From the NCBI GenBank assembly GCA_017559045.1, contig JAFYTB010000102.1, positions 1 through 12,046 on the forward strand: DNA of 12,046 nucleotides. The letters run 5' to 3'. Position numbers and translations under genes: made by a program. The DNA comes from Eggerthellaceae bacterium (GTDB lineage: Bacteria; Actinomycetota; Coriobacteriia; Coriobacteriales; Eggerthellaceae). Shown here piece by piece: positions 6,009-12,046 of the stretch. Under the pieces are notes generated by a model, which was not told where the DNA came from, did no database searches, and saw nothing but the letters and a program-made list of their open reading frames with translations. The first letter of the stretch is position 1; each line of letters starts with the position of its first letter.

Positions 6009-7441
6009 TGCGCTACGAAACTGTCATCGGCCTGGAAGTTCATGTTGAGCTTGCCACCGATTCCAAGATCTTCTGCTCCTGCGCAAACCGTTCGGGTGAC
6101 GAGCAGAACAGCCATGTGTGCCCTGCATGCTGCGGCATGCCCGGCATGCTTCCTGTGACCAATAAGCGTGCAGTTGACCTGGGCATGACTGCTGGCATGA
6201 TGCTGAACTGCCACATCAACCGCACCACCACCTTCGACAAGAAGAGCTACTACTATCCCGACCTGCCGGGTTCCTATCAGACCACTCAGTGGTTCTCCCC
6301 GGTTGCCGTCAACGGCACCGTGCGCATCGAGACCGAGAATGGTCCGAAGGACATCCGCGTCAAGCAGATCCACATGGAGGAGGACGCTGGCAAGCTGGTC
6401 CACGACACGCTTTCCAACACCACGCTGGTCGACTTCAACCGCACCAGCGTTCCGCTGATCGAGATCGTCAGCCAGCCGGATCTTTCCAGCGCTGACGAAG
6501 TGGTCGCTTACCTCGAGCGTCTGCGTTCTCTGCTGCGCTTTGCGAAGGTTTCCGAGTGCCGCATGGAGCTTGGCACCATGCGTTGCGACGTCAACCTTTC
6601 CATCCGCCCCGAGGGCTCTGACAAGCTTGGCGTGCGTACCGAGATGAAGAACATGAACTCCATCTCCGCTATTCGCCGCGCTATCGCTTATGAAGTAGAT
6701 CGTCATATCGACGCTATCGAGAACGGCACCGAGGAGCTTGTTCAGGAGACGCGTCGTTGGGATGACGAGAAGGGCATGTCCTTCGCCATGCGCAACAAGG
6801 AGACCGCTGGCGATTACCGCTACTTCCCCGACCCCAATGTCATGCCCATCGTTATCGACGATGAGTGGTACGGCCGCATCCAGGGTACGCTTCCGCCGTT
6901 CCCCGAGGTCAAGAAGCAGCAGCTGATTGATCAGGGCCTGACTGAGTACGACGCCGACCTGCTGACGCAGAGCCGCGTGCTGTGCGACTGCTACGACGCA
7001 GCATTCGCTGCAAGCGGTCTTGCCAAGGAGTGCGCAAACTGGATTGCCACCAACTGCCTCTCCATCCTGAAGAAGAACGGCCAGACCATGGACGATCTCG
7101 AGATCGATGGCGATCGCCTCGGTCAGCTGGTGAAGCTGGTTGGCGACGGCGTGGTGAGCAACGCCAATGCCAAGAAGATCCTCGAGGTTATGTTCGAGGA
7201 GGATGTCGATCCGAAGGCATATGCCGAGGCCAACGACATGATCGTCAGCAATGACACCGATGCCGTCATGGACGTTATTCGCGGCATCGTGGCTGCTAAC
7301 GAGAAGGACGCCAACGACTTCCGCGGTGGCAACGAGAAGGCCATCAACCCGCTGTTCGGCAAGTGCATGAAGGAGCTGAAGGGCAACTGCGCTCCGCAGC
7401 AGCTGCGCGAGATGCTCATCGCTTGCATTATGGAAGGCTAA
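6008..7441 (+). CDS. gatB: Aspartyl/glutamyl-tRNA amidotransferase subunit B
   Basis: The kinase/transamidase subunit. It phosphorylates the side chain of Glu- or Asp-tRNA and replaces the phosphate with ammonia, and its C-terminal helical/YqeY-like tail binds the tRNA. The product is 477 residues, full family length. The start VIGLEVHVEL (6-15) and zinc-site cysteines C23, C25, C38 and C41 are present. So are HMEEDAGK (122-129), VDFNR (141-145), MRCDVN (191-196), ETRRWD (247-252) and DYRYFP (269-274), followed by the tail ending in the PQQLREML region. Several nearly invariant spots differ: PDLPKxYQ reads PDLPGSYQ (84-91), the Gly of NRxGxPL is Ser147, and VSEPD reads VSQPD (154-158). ATG 6008 overlaps the gatA TAA as TAATG, with GAGGAGG upstream inside gatA, indicating coupled translation. 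The unusual substitutions should be read together with the degenerate GatA. Confidence 0.95.
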   Translation: MRYETVIGLEVHVELATDSKIFCSCANRSGDEQNSHVCPACCGMPGMLPVTNKRAVDLGMTAGMMLNCHINRTTTFDKKSYYYPDLPGSYQTTQWFSPVAVNGTVRIETENGPKDIRVKQIHMEEDAGKLVHDTLSNTTLVDFNRTSVPLIEIVSQPDLSSADEVVAYLERLRSLLRFAKVSECRMELGTMRCDVNLSIRPEGSDKLGVRTEMKNMNSISAIRRAIAYEVDRHIDAIENGTEELVQETRRWDDEKGMSFAMRNKETAGDYRYFPDPNVMPIVIDDEWYGRIQGTLPPFPEVKKQQLIDQGLTEYDADLLTQSRVLCDCYDAAFAASGLAKECANWIATNCLSILKKNGQTMDDLEIDGDRLGQLVKLVGDGVVSNANAKKILEVMFEEDVDPKAYAEANDMIVSNDTDAVMDVIRGIVAANEKDANDFRGGNEKAINPLFGKCMKELKGNCAPQQLREMLIACIMEG

Positions 7442-7503
7442 TCGGGTCTGTCGTCTCAATGGCGGCAGAGCCTGCTCGCTGCGTTCTTTAGCGCGGCGTA
7501 TCG

Positions 7504-7550
7504 AAGGGCCGAAGGAGTTCCTCCGAAAGGAGGCAAATCCTTCGGCCCTT
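7504..7550 (+). terminator. Nested hairpin terminating gatCAB (no strong T-tract)
   Basis: AAGGGCCGAAGGA (7504-7516) pairs perfectly over 13 bases with TCCTTCGGCCCTT (7538-7550). Inside it, CCTCC (7520-7524) pairs with GGAGG (7529-7533) across a GAAA tetraloop. The structure lies 62 bases after the gatB stop and is followed only by TCG rather than a T-run. Actinobacterial terminators often have weak T-tracts, so termination is the simplest role. Confidence 0.65.
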
Positions 7551-7601
7551 TCGTATACTTGGATTCATGATTGTTCATCCAGATCGATACGGGAGATCAT
7601 C

Positions 7602-7994
7602 GTGTTTAAGGTTACTGATGAGGAATTCGAAGGTATGGTCGAGCGGGGCATCGATTCGCTTCCCGATCATTTCCTCGATGAGTTGGAAAACGTTGTCTTC
7701 CTGGTGGAATATGAGCCTCGCGAGGACCAGCTCTACGAAGACGAAATAGGCGACGAAGAAGTCCTCAACAACATGATGGGGCTCTACGAGGGCGTCTCCA
7801 TGTACGATCGAGCTGAAGGCTATGGCATTTTCGGAACGCTTCCGGACACCATCACCATCTTCAAGCGTGCGCATGAGTATCGCTGCGAGTCCTTCGAGCA
7901 GATGGAAGAGGAAGTGCGCAAGACCATCGTGCATGAGGTTGGCCACTATTTCGGCATGGACGAGGACCAGATTTCCGATATGGGATATGAATAG
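7602..7994 (+). CDS. Zincin-like metallopeptidase (DUF1025/Zincin_1 family)
   Basis: A 130-residue acidic protein of the minimal-zincin family (TTHA0227-like). The zinc motif HEVGHYFG (111-118) fits HExxHxxG, with two His ligands, a general-base Glu and the Gly of the met-zincin turn; an acidic tail MDEDQISDMGYE follows. The N-terminal MFKVTDEEFEGMVERGIDSLPDHFLDEL (1-28) and the VVFLVEYEP strand (31-39) match the conserved start of the family. The start is GTG 7602 with GGGAGA 5 bases upstream. It carries no signal peptide, so it is presumably cytoplasmic. Substrates of this family are unknown. It sits between the gatCAB hairpin and a small membrane-protein gene, with a possible own promoter in the 160-base gap upstream. 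Confidence 0.9.
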   Translation: MFKVTDEEFEGMVERGIDSLPDHFLDELENVVFLVEYEPREDQLYEDEIGDEEVLNNMMGLYEGVSMYDRAEGYGIFGTLPDTITIFKRAHEYRCESFEQMEEEVRKTIVHEVGHYFGMDEDQISDMGYE

Positions 7995-8005
7995 GGCGAA
8001 TGCTT

Positions 8006-8011
8006 TATACT
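8006..8011 (+). promoter_or_regulatory. Candidate -10 element of the small membrane-protein gene
   Basis: TATACT lies 62 bases before the start of the 8073 gene, just after the stop of the zincin gene. No clear -35 is visible at the right distance, so the call rests on the -10 alone. Confidence 0.3.
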
Positions 8012-8072
8012 GTGTCGCATTGGATTTTCACCGCATGAAGTTTTGCGGTTTCGACAGTAAGGGGACGTCGAT

Positions 8073-8396
8073 ATGGCTAAGGGTTGGAAAAACAAGAGCG
8101 TTAAGGGCGCTGAGCTTCAGATCGCCGAGCATGAGGTGAGGAAGCGCGGCGGCTTCATCAAACTCGCAGGTGGTTTTGCTGCGTTTATCGTTGTTGCAGT
8201 CGTTCATACGACCGTCATCATCAACACTGGCGGCGACGGTGACAACTTGTTCTTCCGCGCCATCGTTTATCTGTCTGCTCTGGTTTGCGCTGGCTTTGCC
8301 GGCTACGGCGCACGCGACATCTATCGCGCCAACAATGCCATCAGGGATCTTCGCGCAACCATCGAGAAGAAGTCTAAGAAGTCTAAGAACAAGTAA
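8073..8396 (+). CDS. Small two-helix membrane protein with lysine-rich tail, function unknown
   Basis: A 107-residue protein that I do not recognise. The basic N-terminus (MAKGWKNKSVKG) leads to a first membrane helix (about 31-50), a short polar loop with NTGGDGD (51-57), and a second helix (about 60-80). A predicted amphipathic or coiled segment follows (RDIYRANNAIRDLRATI, 81-97), then a Lys/Ser tail (EKKSKKSKKSKNK-like, 98-107). By the positive-inside rule both termini should be cytoplasmic. The tail is encoded by two to three copies of a 9-base AAGAAGTCT unit near 8370-8392. ATG 8073 has AGGGGA upstream. A good hairpin terminator follows 29 bases after the stop, so it is probably its own transcript. 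Confidence 0.75.
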   Translation: MAKGWKNKSVKGAELQIAEHEVRKRGGFIKLAGGFAAFIVVAVVHTTVIINTGGDGDNLFFRAIVYLSALVCAGFAGYGARDIYRANNAIRDLRATIEKKSKKSKNK

Positions 8397-8424
8397 CACG
8401 CCTAAGGCTTTGTATGCATGTTTG

Positions 8425-8454
8425 AGATGGCCTGCTCGTATGAGCGGGCCATCT
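8425..8454 (+). terminator. Rho-independent-type terminator after the small membrane-protein gene
   Basis: AGATGGCCTGCTC (8425-8437) pairs with GAGCGGGCCATCT (8442-8454) over 13 positions, with one T-G wobble and a GTAT loop. The sequence after it is T-rich (TCGTTCATTCG). It separates the upstream gene from the arginine operon leader. Confidence 0.75.
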
Positions 8455-8520
8455 TCGTTCATTCGCACCCCTATATGGGACGAAATAGCTTACTTACATG
8501 CGGTTTTATGCCAGGAGCGT

Positions 8521-8526
8521 TACAAT
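8521..8526 (+). promoter_or_regulatory. Candidate -10 element for the arg operon transcript
   Basis: TACAAT lies about 70 bases before the leader peptide start and downstream of the preceding terminator. No consensus -35 is seen at 16-18 bases. If used, it would give a leader RNA of roughly 260 bases up to the attenuator terminator. Confidence 0.35.
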
Positions 8527-8595
8527 GTGCGCTTATCAGAGACGGCCTTGAAGCGGCATGCGGCCGCAGGCTCTCTGCAGAACCGAAGGTGTAAC

Positions 8596-8688
8596 GTGAA
8601 CACGAGCAGCGTATATAGGGCACAAGCCTCCGTGATCGCAACGCGTCTGCGACGACGTGCATTGCGCGATGGCTTGGAGCGACGCTAG
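8596..8688 (+). CDS. Arginine-rich leader peptide of the argCJB operon
   Basis: A 30-codon ORF begins at GTG 8596 with the ribosome site GAAGG (8585-8589) 6 bases upstream and ends at TAG 8686-8688. It encodes (V/M)NTSSVYRAQASVIATRLRR followed by RALRDGLERR. Eight of 30 codons are Arg: codon 8 (AGG) and codons 17, 19, 20, 21, 24, 29 and 30 (CGT, CGA, CGA, CGT, CGC, CGA, CGC). Five of the eight codons from 17 to 24 are Arg. Such a peptide directly before arginine biosynthesis genes is the hallmark of ribosome-mediated attenuation: slow decoding of Arg codons senses Arg-tRNA shortage. The Arg cluster lies in the loop of the first RNA hairpin, and the stop codon is just past segment 2, as this mechanism requires. 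An in-frame GTG at 8527 with AGGAG 9 bases upstream could give a 53-residue version, but its spacing is poorer. I infer the role from sequence and context only. Confidence 0.8.
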   Translation: MNTSSVYRAQASVIATRLRRRALRDGLERR

Positions 8689-8791
8689 GCTCTTTTCGTC
8701 GGTTCGTCATGCGGGCTTTTTCTTCCGCAGATCTTCTCAGTTGTCGCGCATACCCACGTTTGTTGCTCCATCCTAGCCAGAGGAGCTTTTT
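8623..8791 (+). promoter_or_regulatory. Putative arginine transcription attenuator (segments 1-4)
   Basis: Four RNA segments with mutually exclusive pairings are visible. In 1:2, CAAGCC (8623-8628) pairs with GGCTTG (8671-8676) and ATCGC (8635-8639) with GCGAT (8666-8670), enclosing Arg codons 17-21. In 2:3, TGGCT-TGGAGC (8670-8680) pairs with GCTCCA (8765-8770) and AGCCA (8775-8779), giving 11 pairs with a 4-base bulge; this would be the antiterminator. In 3:4, GCTCC (8765-8769) pairs with GGAGC (8782-8786), followed by T5; this is the terminator. A ribosome stalled at codons 17-21 would block segment 1 and free segment 2 for the antiterminator. A ribosome reaching the stop at 8686 would cover segment 2, so the terminator forms. 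The remaining gap from 8689 to 8764 holds a small TGCGG/CCGCA hairpin (8710-8729) and no gene. Confidence 0.72.
8765..8791 (+). terminator. Attenuator terminator upstream of argC
   Basis: GCTCC (8765-8769) pairs with GGAGC (8782-8786) across a 12-base loop, followed directly by TTTTT (8787-8791), 38 bases before the argC start. The stem is short, only 5 pairs, but it is GC-rich and the T-tract is perfect. Its left arm is also the partner of the upstream antiterminator segment. Confidence 0.6.
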
Positions 8792-8829
8792 CGCGTTTGT
8801 CTGCTTCTTCAATGGATTGAGGTTTCGAT

Positions 8830-9897
8830 ATGACTATTAAAGCGGGTGTCATTGGTGCAGCGGGTTTTGCCGGTATTGAGCTGTGCCGCTTGCTGTTGGC
8901 TCATCCCGAGTTTGAACTGGCCGTGGCTACCTCTGATGCGCTTGAGGGAACGCTTCTCGCTGAATCGTACCCCGCCTTCCGCGGTGTAACCGATCTTGCG
9001 TTCTCCTCTCATGCCAATGCTGATTTCACCCAGTGCAACGTGGTGTTCCTTGCTGTGCCGCATACGGCGGCCATGAGTGCAGCACCTGATCTTCTGGCTC
9101 AGGGTGTGACGGTTATCGATCTTTCCGCCGACTTCCGCCTGAAGGATCCCGCAATCTATCAGCAGTGGTATGCAACGCCCCATACGGCACCTGAACTGCT
9201 GGAGGATGCTGCATTTGGTCTGCCTGAGCTGTTTGGCGAGGGTCTTGCTGCTGCGGCTGCTGCTTATGCACAGGGCGAGGCCGTTCTCGTTGGCTGCGCG
9301 GGTTGCTATCCCACGGCCACGTCGCTCGCTGCTGCTCCCGCCATCCGTGCTGGTTTGGTCGATCCGAATGGCATCGTGATTGTCGACGCCATTTCCGGCA
9401 TCACGGGTGCAGGCAAGAAGGCCACCGAGCGCACCCATTTCTGCTTTGCGAACGAGAACCTTGAGGCTTACGGTGTTGGAACGCATCGTCATACTCCCGA
9501 AATCGAGCAGATCCTCGGCATCCCGGGCAAGCTGGTGTTCACGCCGCATCTGGCGCCGCTCAATCGTGGCCTGCTGTCGACGGTGACCATGCCTGTTGCT
9601 CCTGACGCGCCGATGCCCACAGCAGCCGATCTTGCCAAGCTGTATCAGGAGTTCTATGCCGACTCCGCGTTGGTCGAGGCGCTTCCTATGGGTTCTCAGC
9701 CGAAGACCGCTTCTGTTGCGGGTACGTGCCGTGCCCAGGTGGGCGTTGCCATCCACGAGGGTGCGCGCATGATCATCGCAACGGGCGCTATCGATAATCT
9801 GGGAAAGGGTGCAGCTGGTCAGGCGGTTCAGTGCGCTAATATCGTGTGCGGCCTGCCTGAAGACTGCGGTCTGTCCCTTGTATCCGTTCCGGTGTAG
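8830..9897 (+). CDS. argC: N-acetyl-gamma-glutamyl-phosphate reductase
   Basis: The third step of arginine synthesis: NADPH-dependent reduction of N-acetylglutamyl phosphate to the semialdehyde. The 355-residue cytoplasmic product has the nucleotide-binding loop GVIGAAGFAGIELCRLL (6-22). The catalytic cysteine motif is GCAGCYPTAT (155-164, Cys159) and the catalytic histidine region is HRHTPEIEQ (219-227). LSADFRL (98-104) and the C-terminal NLGKGAAGQAVQ near-consensus segment are also present. Length is normal for the family. ATG 8830 has GAGG 7 bases upstream. It is the first structural gene after the Arg-rich leader and terminator, and argJ begins 11 bases after its stop, so argC-argJ-argB form one operon expected to be controlled from the leader. 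Confidence 0.97.
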   Translation: MTIKAGVIGAAGFAGIELCRLLLAHPEFELAVATSDALEGTLLAESYPAFRGVTDLAFSSHANADFTQCNVVFLAVPHTAAMSAAPDLLAQGVTVIDLSADFRLKDPAIYQQWYATPHTAPELLEDAAFGLPELFGEGLAAAAAAYAQGEAVLVGCAGCYPTATSLAAAPAIRAGLVDPNGIVIVDAISGITGAGKKATERTHFCFANENLEAYGVGTHRHTPEIEQILGIPGKLVFTPHLAPLNRGLLSTVTMPVAPDAPMPTAADLAKLYQEFYADSALVEALPMGSQPKTASVAGTCRAQVGVAIHEGARMIIATGAIDNLGKGAAGQAVQCANIVCGLPEDCGLSLVSVPV

Positions 9898-9908
9898 GAG
9901 GAAGTTTC

Positions 9909-11201
9909 ATGAGCATCGTCAACGATACCTTCGCTTCTCGTTTTGGCTGCGCTTACATCGAAGATGGCGGCGTGACTTCTGCTAAGGGTTTTTCTGCAGC
10001 TGGCGTTCACGCTGGCTTCAGAAAGGATCCGGGCAGACTCGACATGGCGCTCGTCGTGGCTGACGAGCCTTGCGCTTGTGCCGCAGTGTTTACTCAGAAC
10101 ATTTTCTGCGCTGCGCCTGTTCAGGTTTCCAAGGAGCATTTGAGCGAGGGAGGCGCAGGCGGTCCCGCATACGGAACTGCTCGCGCTGTCGTCATCAACT
10201 CCGGTTGCGCGAATGCAGCGACGGGTGAGCCTGGCCGCGAAAACGCTCGCAAGATGGCTTCTATTACCGCTGATGCCGTTGGATGTACGCAGCAGGAAGT
10301 GGTCGTCGCTTCGACTGGCGTTATCGGCGTCCATCTGCCCATTGAGCCGCTGGTCGCGGGTGCTCCGGCTGCGATGGCCGCTGCAAGCCCGCAGGGTGGC
10401 GCAAACGCTGCTCGTGCCATCATGACCACCGACACGGTTCCCAAGGAGTGCGCTGTCACCTTCAGTGGCGACGAGATCGGTCATCCCGGCGTTGTCTTCA
10501 CGGTTGGCGGTATGGCCAAGGGTTCGGGCATGATCATGCCGAACATGGCCACCATGATCTCGGTTATCACTACGGATGCTCCTGTTCTGCCGAATGATCT
10601 GCACAAGGTGCTTTCCACGGCGGTCAACATGAGCTTCAACAAGGTGACGGTTGACTCTGATACGTCCACCAACGACAGCTGCTTCATTTTCGCCAACGGA
10701 AAGGCTGCTCCGACTGCCGAGCCGTTTGAGCCTGGAACCCCTGCTTTTGCTGCTCTTCAGGCTGCCGTCAATCAGGTTTGCGTTTCGCTGGCTCGTCTGA
10801 TGGCTACCGATGGCGAGGGTGCTACGAAGCTGGTAACTGTCAGCGTGAAGGGCGCTGCCAACGATGCGGAAGCCGACCTTGCGGCTCGCGCTGTTGCCAA
10901 CTCTCCGCTGGTGAAGACGGCTATCTTCGGCCACGATGCCAACTGGGGTCGTATCGCTGGTGCGCTGGGCCGCTCGGGTGCACACTTTGAGCAGGAGAAT
11001 GTGTCCATCGACATCATGGGCATGCCGGTGTGCCGCGACGGTCTGACCGTCGGTTTCGATGAGGACGAAGCTCTGCGTCGATTCGAAGATCCTGAGATTG
11101 CCCTCGACATCGACCTTGGTGCAGGCGATGCCGAAACCATCATTTGGACGTGCGACTTCTCGCATGATTATGTTTCTATCAATGGAGATTACCGCTCATG
11201 A
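9909..11201 (+). CDS. argJ: Ornithine acetyltransferase / glutamate N-acetyltransferase (ArgJ)
   Basis: Transfers the acetyl group from N-acetylornithine to glutamate, recycling it in the cyclic arginine pathway. Some members also use acetyl-CoA to start the pathway, and sequence alone does not tell whether this one is bifunctional. The 430-residue precursor self-cleaves before a threonine. The site KGSGMIMPNMATM (204-216) is intact, placing the cut between Ala214 and nucleophile Thr215. INSGCANA (96-103), STGVIG (135-140) and the C-terminal CDFSHDYVSINGDYRS end match the family. An insertion-like EGGAGGPAYGT region (80-90) and a slightly long total length are the only differences noted. ATG 9909 has AGGAGG about 7 bases upstream. 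The TGA overlaps the argB ATG as ATGA, implying translational coupling. Confidence 0.96.
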   Translation: MSIVNDTFASRFGCAYIEDGGVTSAKGFSAAGVHAGFRKDPGRLDMALVVADEPCACAAVFTQNIFCAAPVQVSKEHLSEGGAGGPAYGTARAVVINSGCANAATGEPGRENARKMASITADAVGCTQQEVVVASTGVIGVHLPIEPLVAGAPAAMAAASPQGGANAARAIMTTDTVPKECAVTFSGDEIGHPGVVFTVGGMAKGSGMIMPNMATMISVITTDAPVLPNDLHKVLSTAVNMSFNKVTVDSDTSTNDSCFIFANGKAAPTAEPFEPGTPAFAALQAAVNQVCVSLARLMATDGEGATKLVTVSVKGAANDAEADLAARAVANSPLVKTAIFGHDANWGRIAGALGRSGAHFEQENVSIDIMGMPVCRDGLTVGFDEDEALRRFEDPEIALDIDLGAGDAETIIWTCDFSHDYVSINGDYRS

Positions 11202-12046
11202 GATACGACACTCAAACGCGCCCGCATGGCGTCTCTAACATAACTGGTGAGGTTTTGACCGAGGCAATGCCTTGGATCAAGAACGTCACGGGCAAGACCA
11301 TCGTTATCAAGTATGGCGGCTCTGCCATGGAGGACGAGCATCTGCGTGCCGAGGTTATGGCCGACATCGTTCTGCTTAAGATCATCGGCGTTAATCCGGT
11401 GGTTGTGCATGGTGGTGGCAAGGCTATCAACAAGGTCATGGAGAAGTTCCAGCTGCCTGTCGAGTTCGTCGACGGTCAGCGTGTGACCACCGACGAAGCC
11501 ATGGATATCGTGCGCATGGTTCTGACTGGTCAGGTCAACCAGGAGCTCGTTGCCGCAATGAACGAGCACGGCGCCATGGCTGTAGGCATCTCCGGTGCTG
11601 ACGCGGGCATCATCATGGCCGAACAGGCCGACCCGCGCCTCGGTCGCGTTGGCGCTATTACCCGCATCAACACTTCGCTGATCGAGGATTTGGTCGCCGC
11701 TGACTACATTCCCGTGGTGGCGACGGTTGGCATGGGCGAAGACGGCGGCTGCTACAACATCAACGCCGACGTTGCTGCAGGTCATATCGCTGCAGCTATT
11801 GGTGCGCACAAGGTCGTCTTCCTCACTGACGTCGACGGACTGTTCGAGGATTACCCCAACCCCGACTCCCTCATCTCCCGCATGACGGTCGAAGAGGCTA
11901 GGCGCATGGTTGAGGAGAAGGCCATTTCGACGGGCATGATCCCCAAGCTGAGCAGCTGCGTTCATGCACTCGAGGCGGGTGTCGGTAGGGCCCACATCAT
12001 CAACGGCACCATCGACAACGCGCTCATCCTCGAGCTGCTTACCGAC
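11198..12046 (+). CDS. argB: Acetylglutamate kinase (last residues beyond window)
   Basis: The second and usually flux-controlling step: ATP-dependent phosphorylation of N-acetylglutamate. 283 codons are present, and the frame runs through the right edge at the ELLTD end motif, so probably only about a dozen residues are missing. Seen are KYGGSAM (38-44), VHGGGK (70-75), GQVNQE (111-116, where Lys is more usual than Gln), YNINAD (186-191), LTDVDGL (209-215) and STGMIPKL (244-251). The N-terminal helix NITGEVLTEAMPWIKNVTGK (14-33) is the extension found in arginine-inhibited hexameric enzymes, so feedback inhibition by arginine is likely. It overlaps argJ by four bases; the usual next genes (argD, argF) would lie outside the window. 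Confidence 0.97.
   Translation, partial: MRYDTQTRPHGVSNITGEVLTEAMPWIKNVTGKTIVIKYGGSAMEDEHLRAEVMADIVLLKIIGVNPVVVHGGGKAINKVMEKFQLPVEFVDGQRVTTDEAMDIVRMVLTGQVNQELVAAMNEHGAMAVGISGADAGIIMAEQADPRLGRVGAITRINTSLIEDLVAADYIPVVATVGMGEDGGCYNINADVAAGHIAAAIGAHKVVFLTDVDGLFEDYPNPDSLISRMTVEEARRMVEEKAISTGMIPKLSSCVHALEAGVGRAHIINGTIDNALILELLTD

Noticed and set aside
8581..8600. T-box-like motif (AAGGTGTAACGTG) upstream of argC
   Set aside because: It matches the GGTGGTACCGCG core poorly, no Stem I with AG-bulge features is visible upstream, and the Arg-codon ORF with alternative stems explains the leader better.
8170..8688. A 172-codon plus-strand ORF across the small membrane-protein gene and the arg leader
   Set aside because: Its first part is an out-of-frame reading of the 8073 gene and it crosses a terminator. 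Only its last 30 codons, with their own ribosome site, are credible.
8466..8829. ArgR operator (ARG box) upstream of argC
   Set aside because: I could not see a convincing pair of AT-rich 18-base palindromes; the leader attenuator is the only control element that can be supported.

Overview
The window is a moderately high-G+C bacterial chromosome segment with dense coding on both strands. The actinobacterial-type DUF3516-like SKI2 helicase, the small zincin (DUF1025-type) and the argCJB order suggest Actinomycetota, possibly Coriobacteriia/Eggerthellaceae. This placement is inferred from gene content and protein style, not from a marker gene. There is no sign of phage, insertion sequences, CRISPR or tRNA/rRNA genes.

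Layout. Positions 1-1544 (minus strand) hold an ICMT/PEMT-like membrane methyltransferase followed by a DEAD/DEAH helicase cut by the left edge. Positions 1796-2209 (plus) encode a small acidic protein of unknown function, whose terminator lies inside the 3' end of the convergent ogt gene (2269-2844, minus). Positions 2963-4357 (plus) encode a glutathionylspermidine-synthase-like ATP-grasp protein. Positions 4473-7441 are a compact gatC-gatA-gatB operon for tRNA-dependent amidotransfer, closed by a nested hairpin. Two small genes follow: a zincin-like metalloprotease (7602-7994) and a two-helix membrane protein with a lysine-rich tail (8073-8396). A long leader region then precedes argC-argJ-argB, the acetylated part of arginine biosynthesis, with argB cut by the right edge.

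Two things stand out. First, the GatA homologue is intact as a reading frame and has the codon style of a well-expressed gene. It nevertheless lacks all three residues of the amidase Lys-cisSer-Ser triad, the glycine/serine-rich amidase signature and about 60 N-terminal residues. The partner GatB is otherwise well conserved but is changed at several positions that are nearly invariant in the family, including the Lys of the PDLPKxYQ motif. Together they suggest a GatCAB that no longer makes ammonia from glutamine in the normal way. Second, the argC leader encodes a 30-residue peptide with eight arginine codons. The RNA around it can form the three mutually exclusive pairings of a classical attenuator: a 1:2 hairpin around the Arg codons, a 2:3 antiterminator, and a 3:4 terminator with a U5 tract. 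This predicts ribosome-mediated attenuation of argCJB by Arg-tRNA supply.
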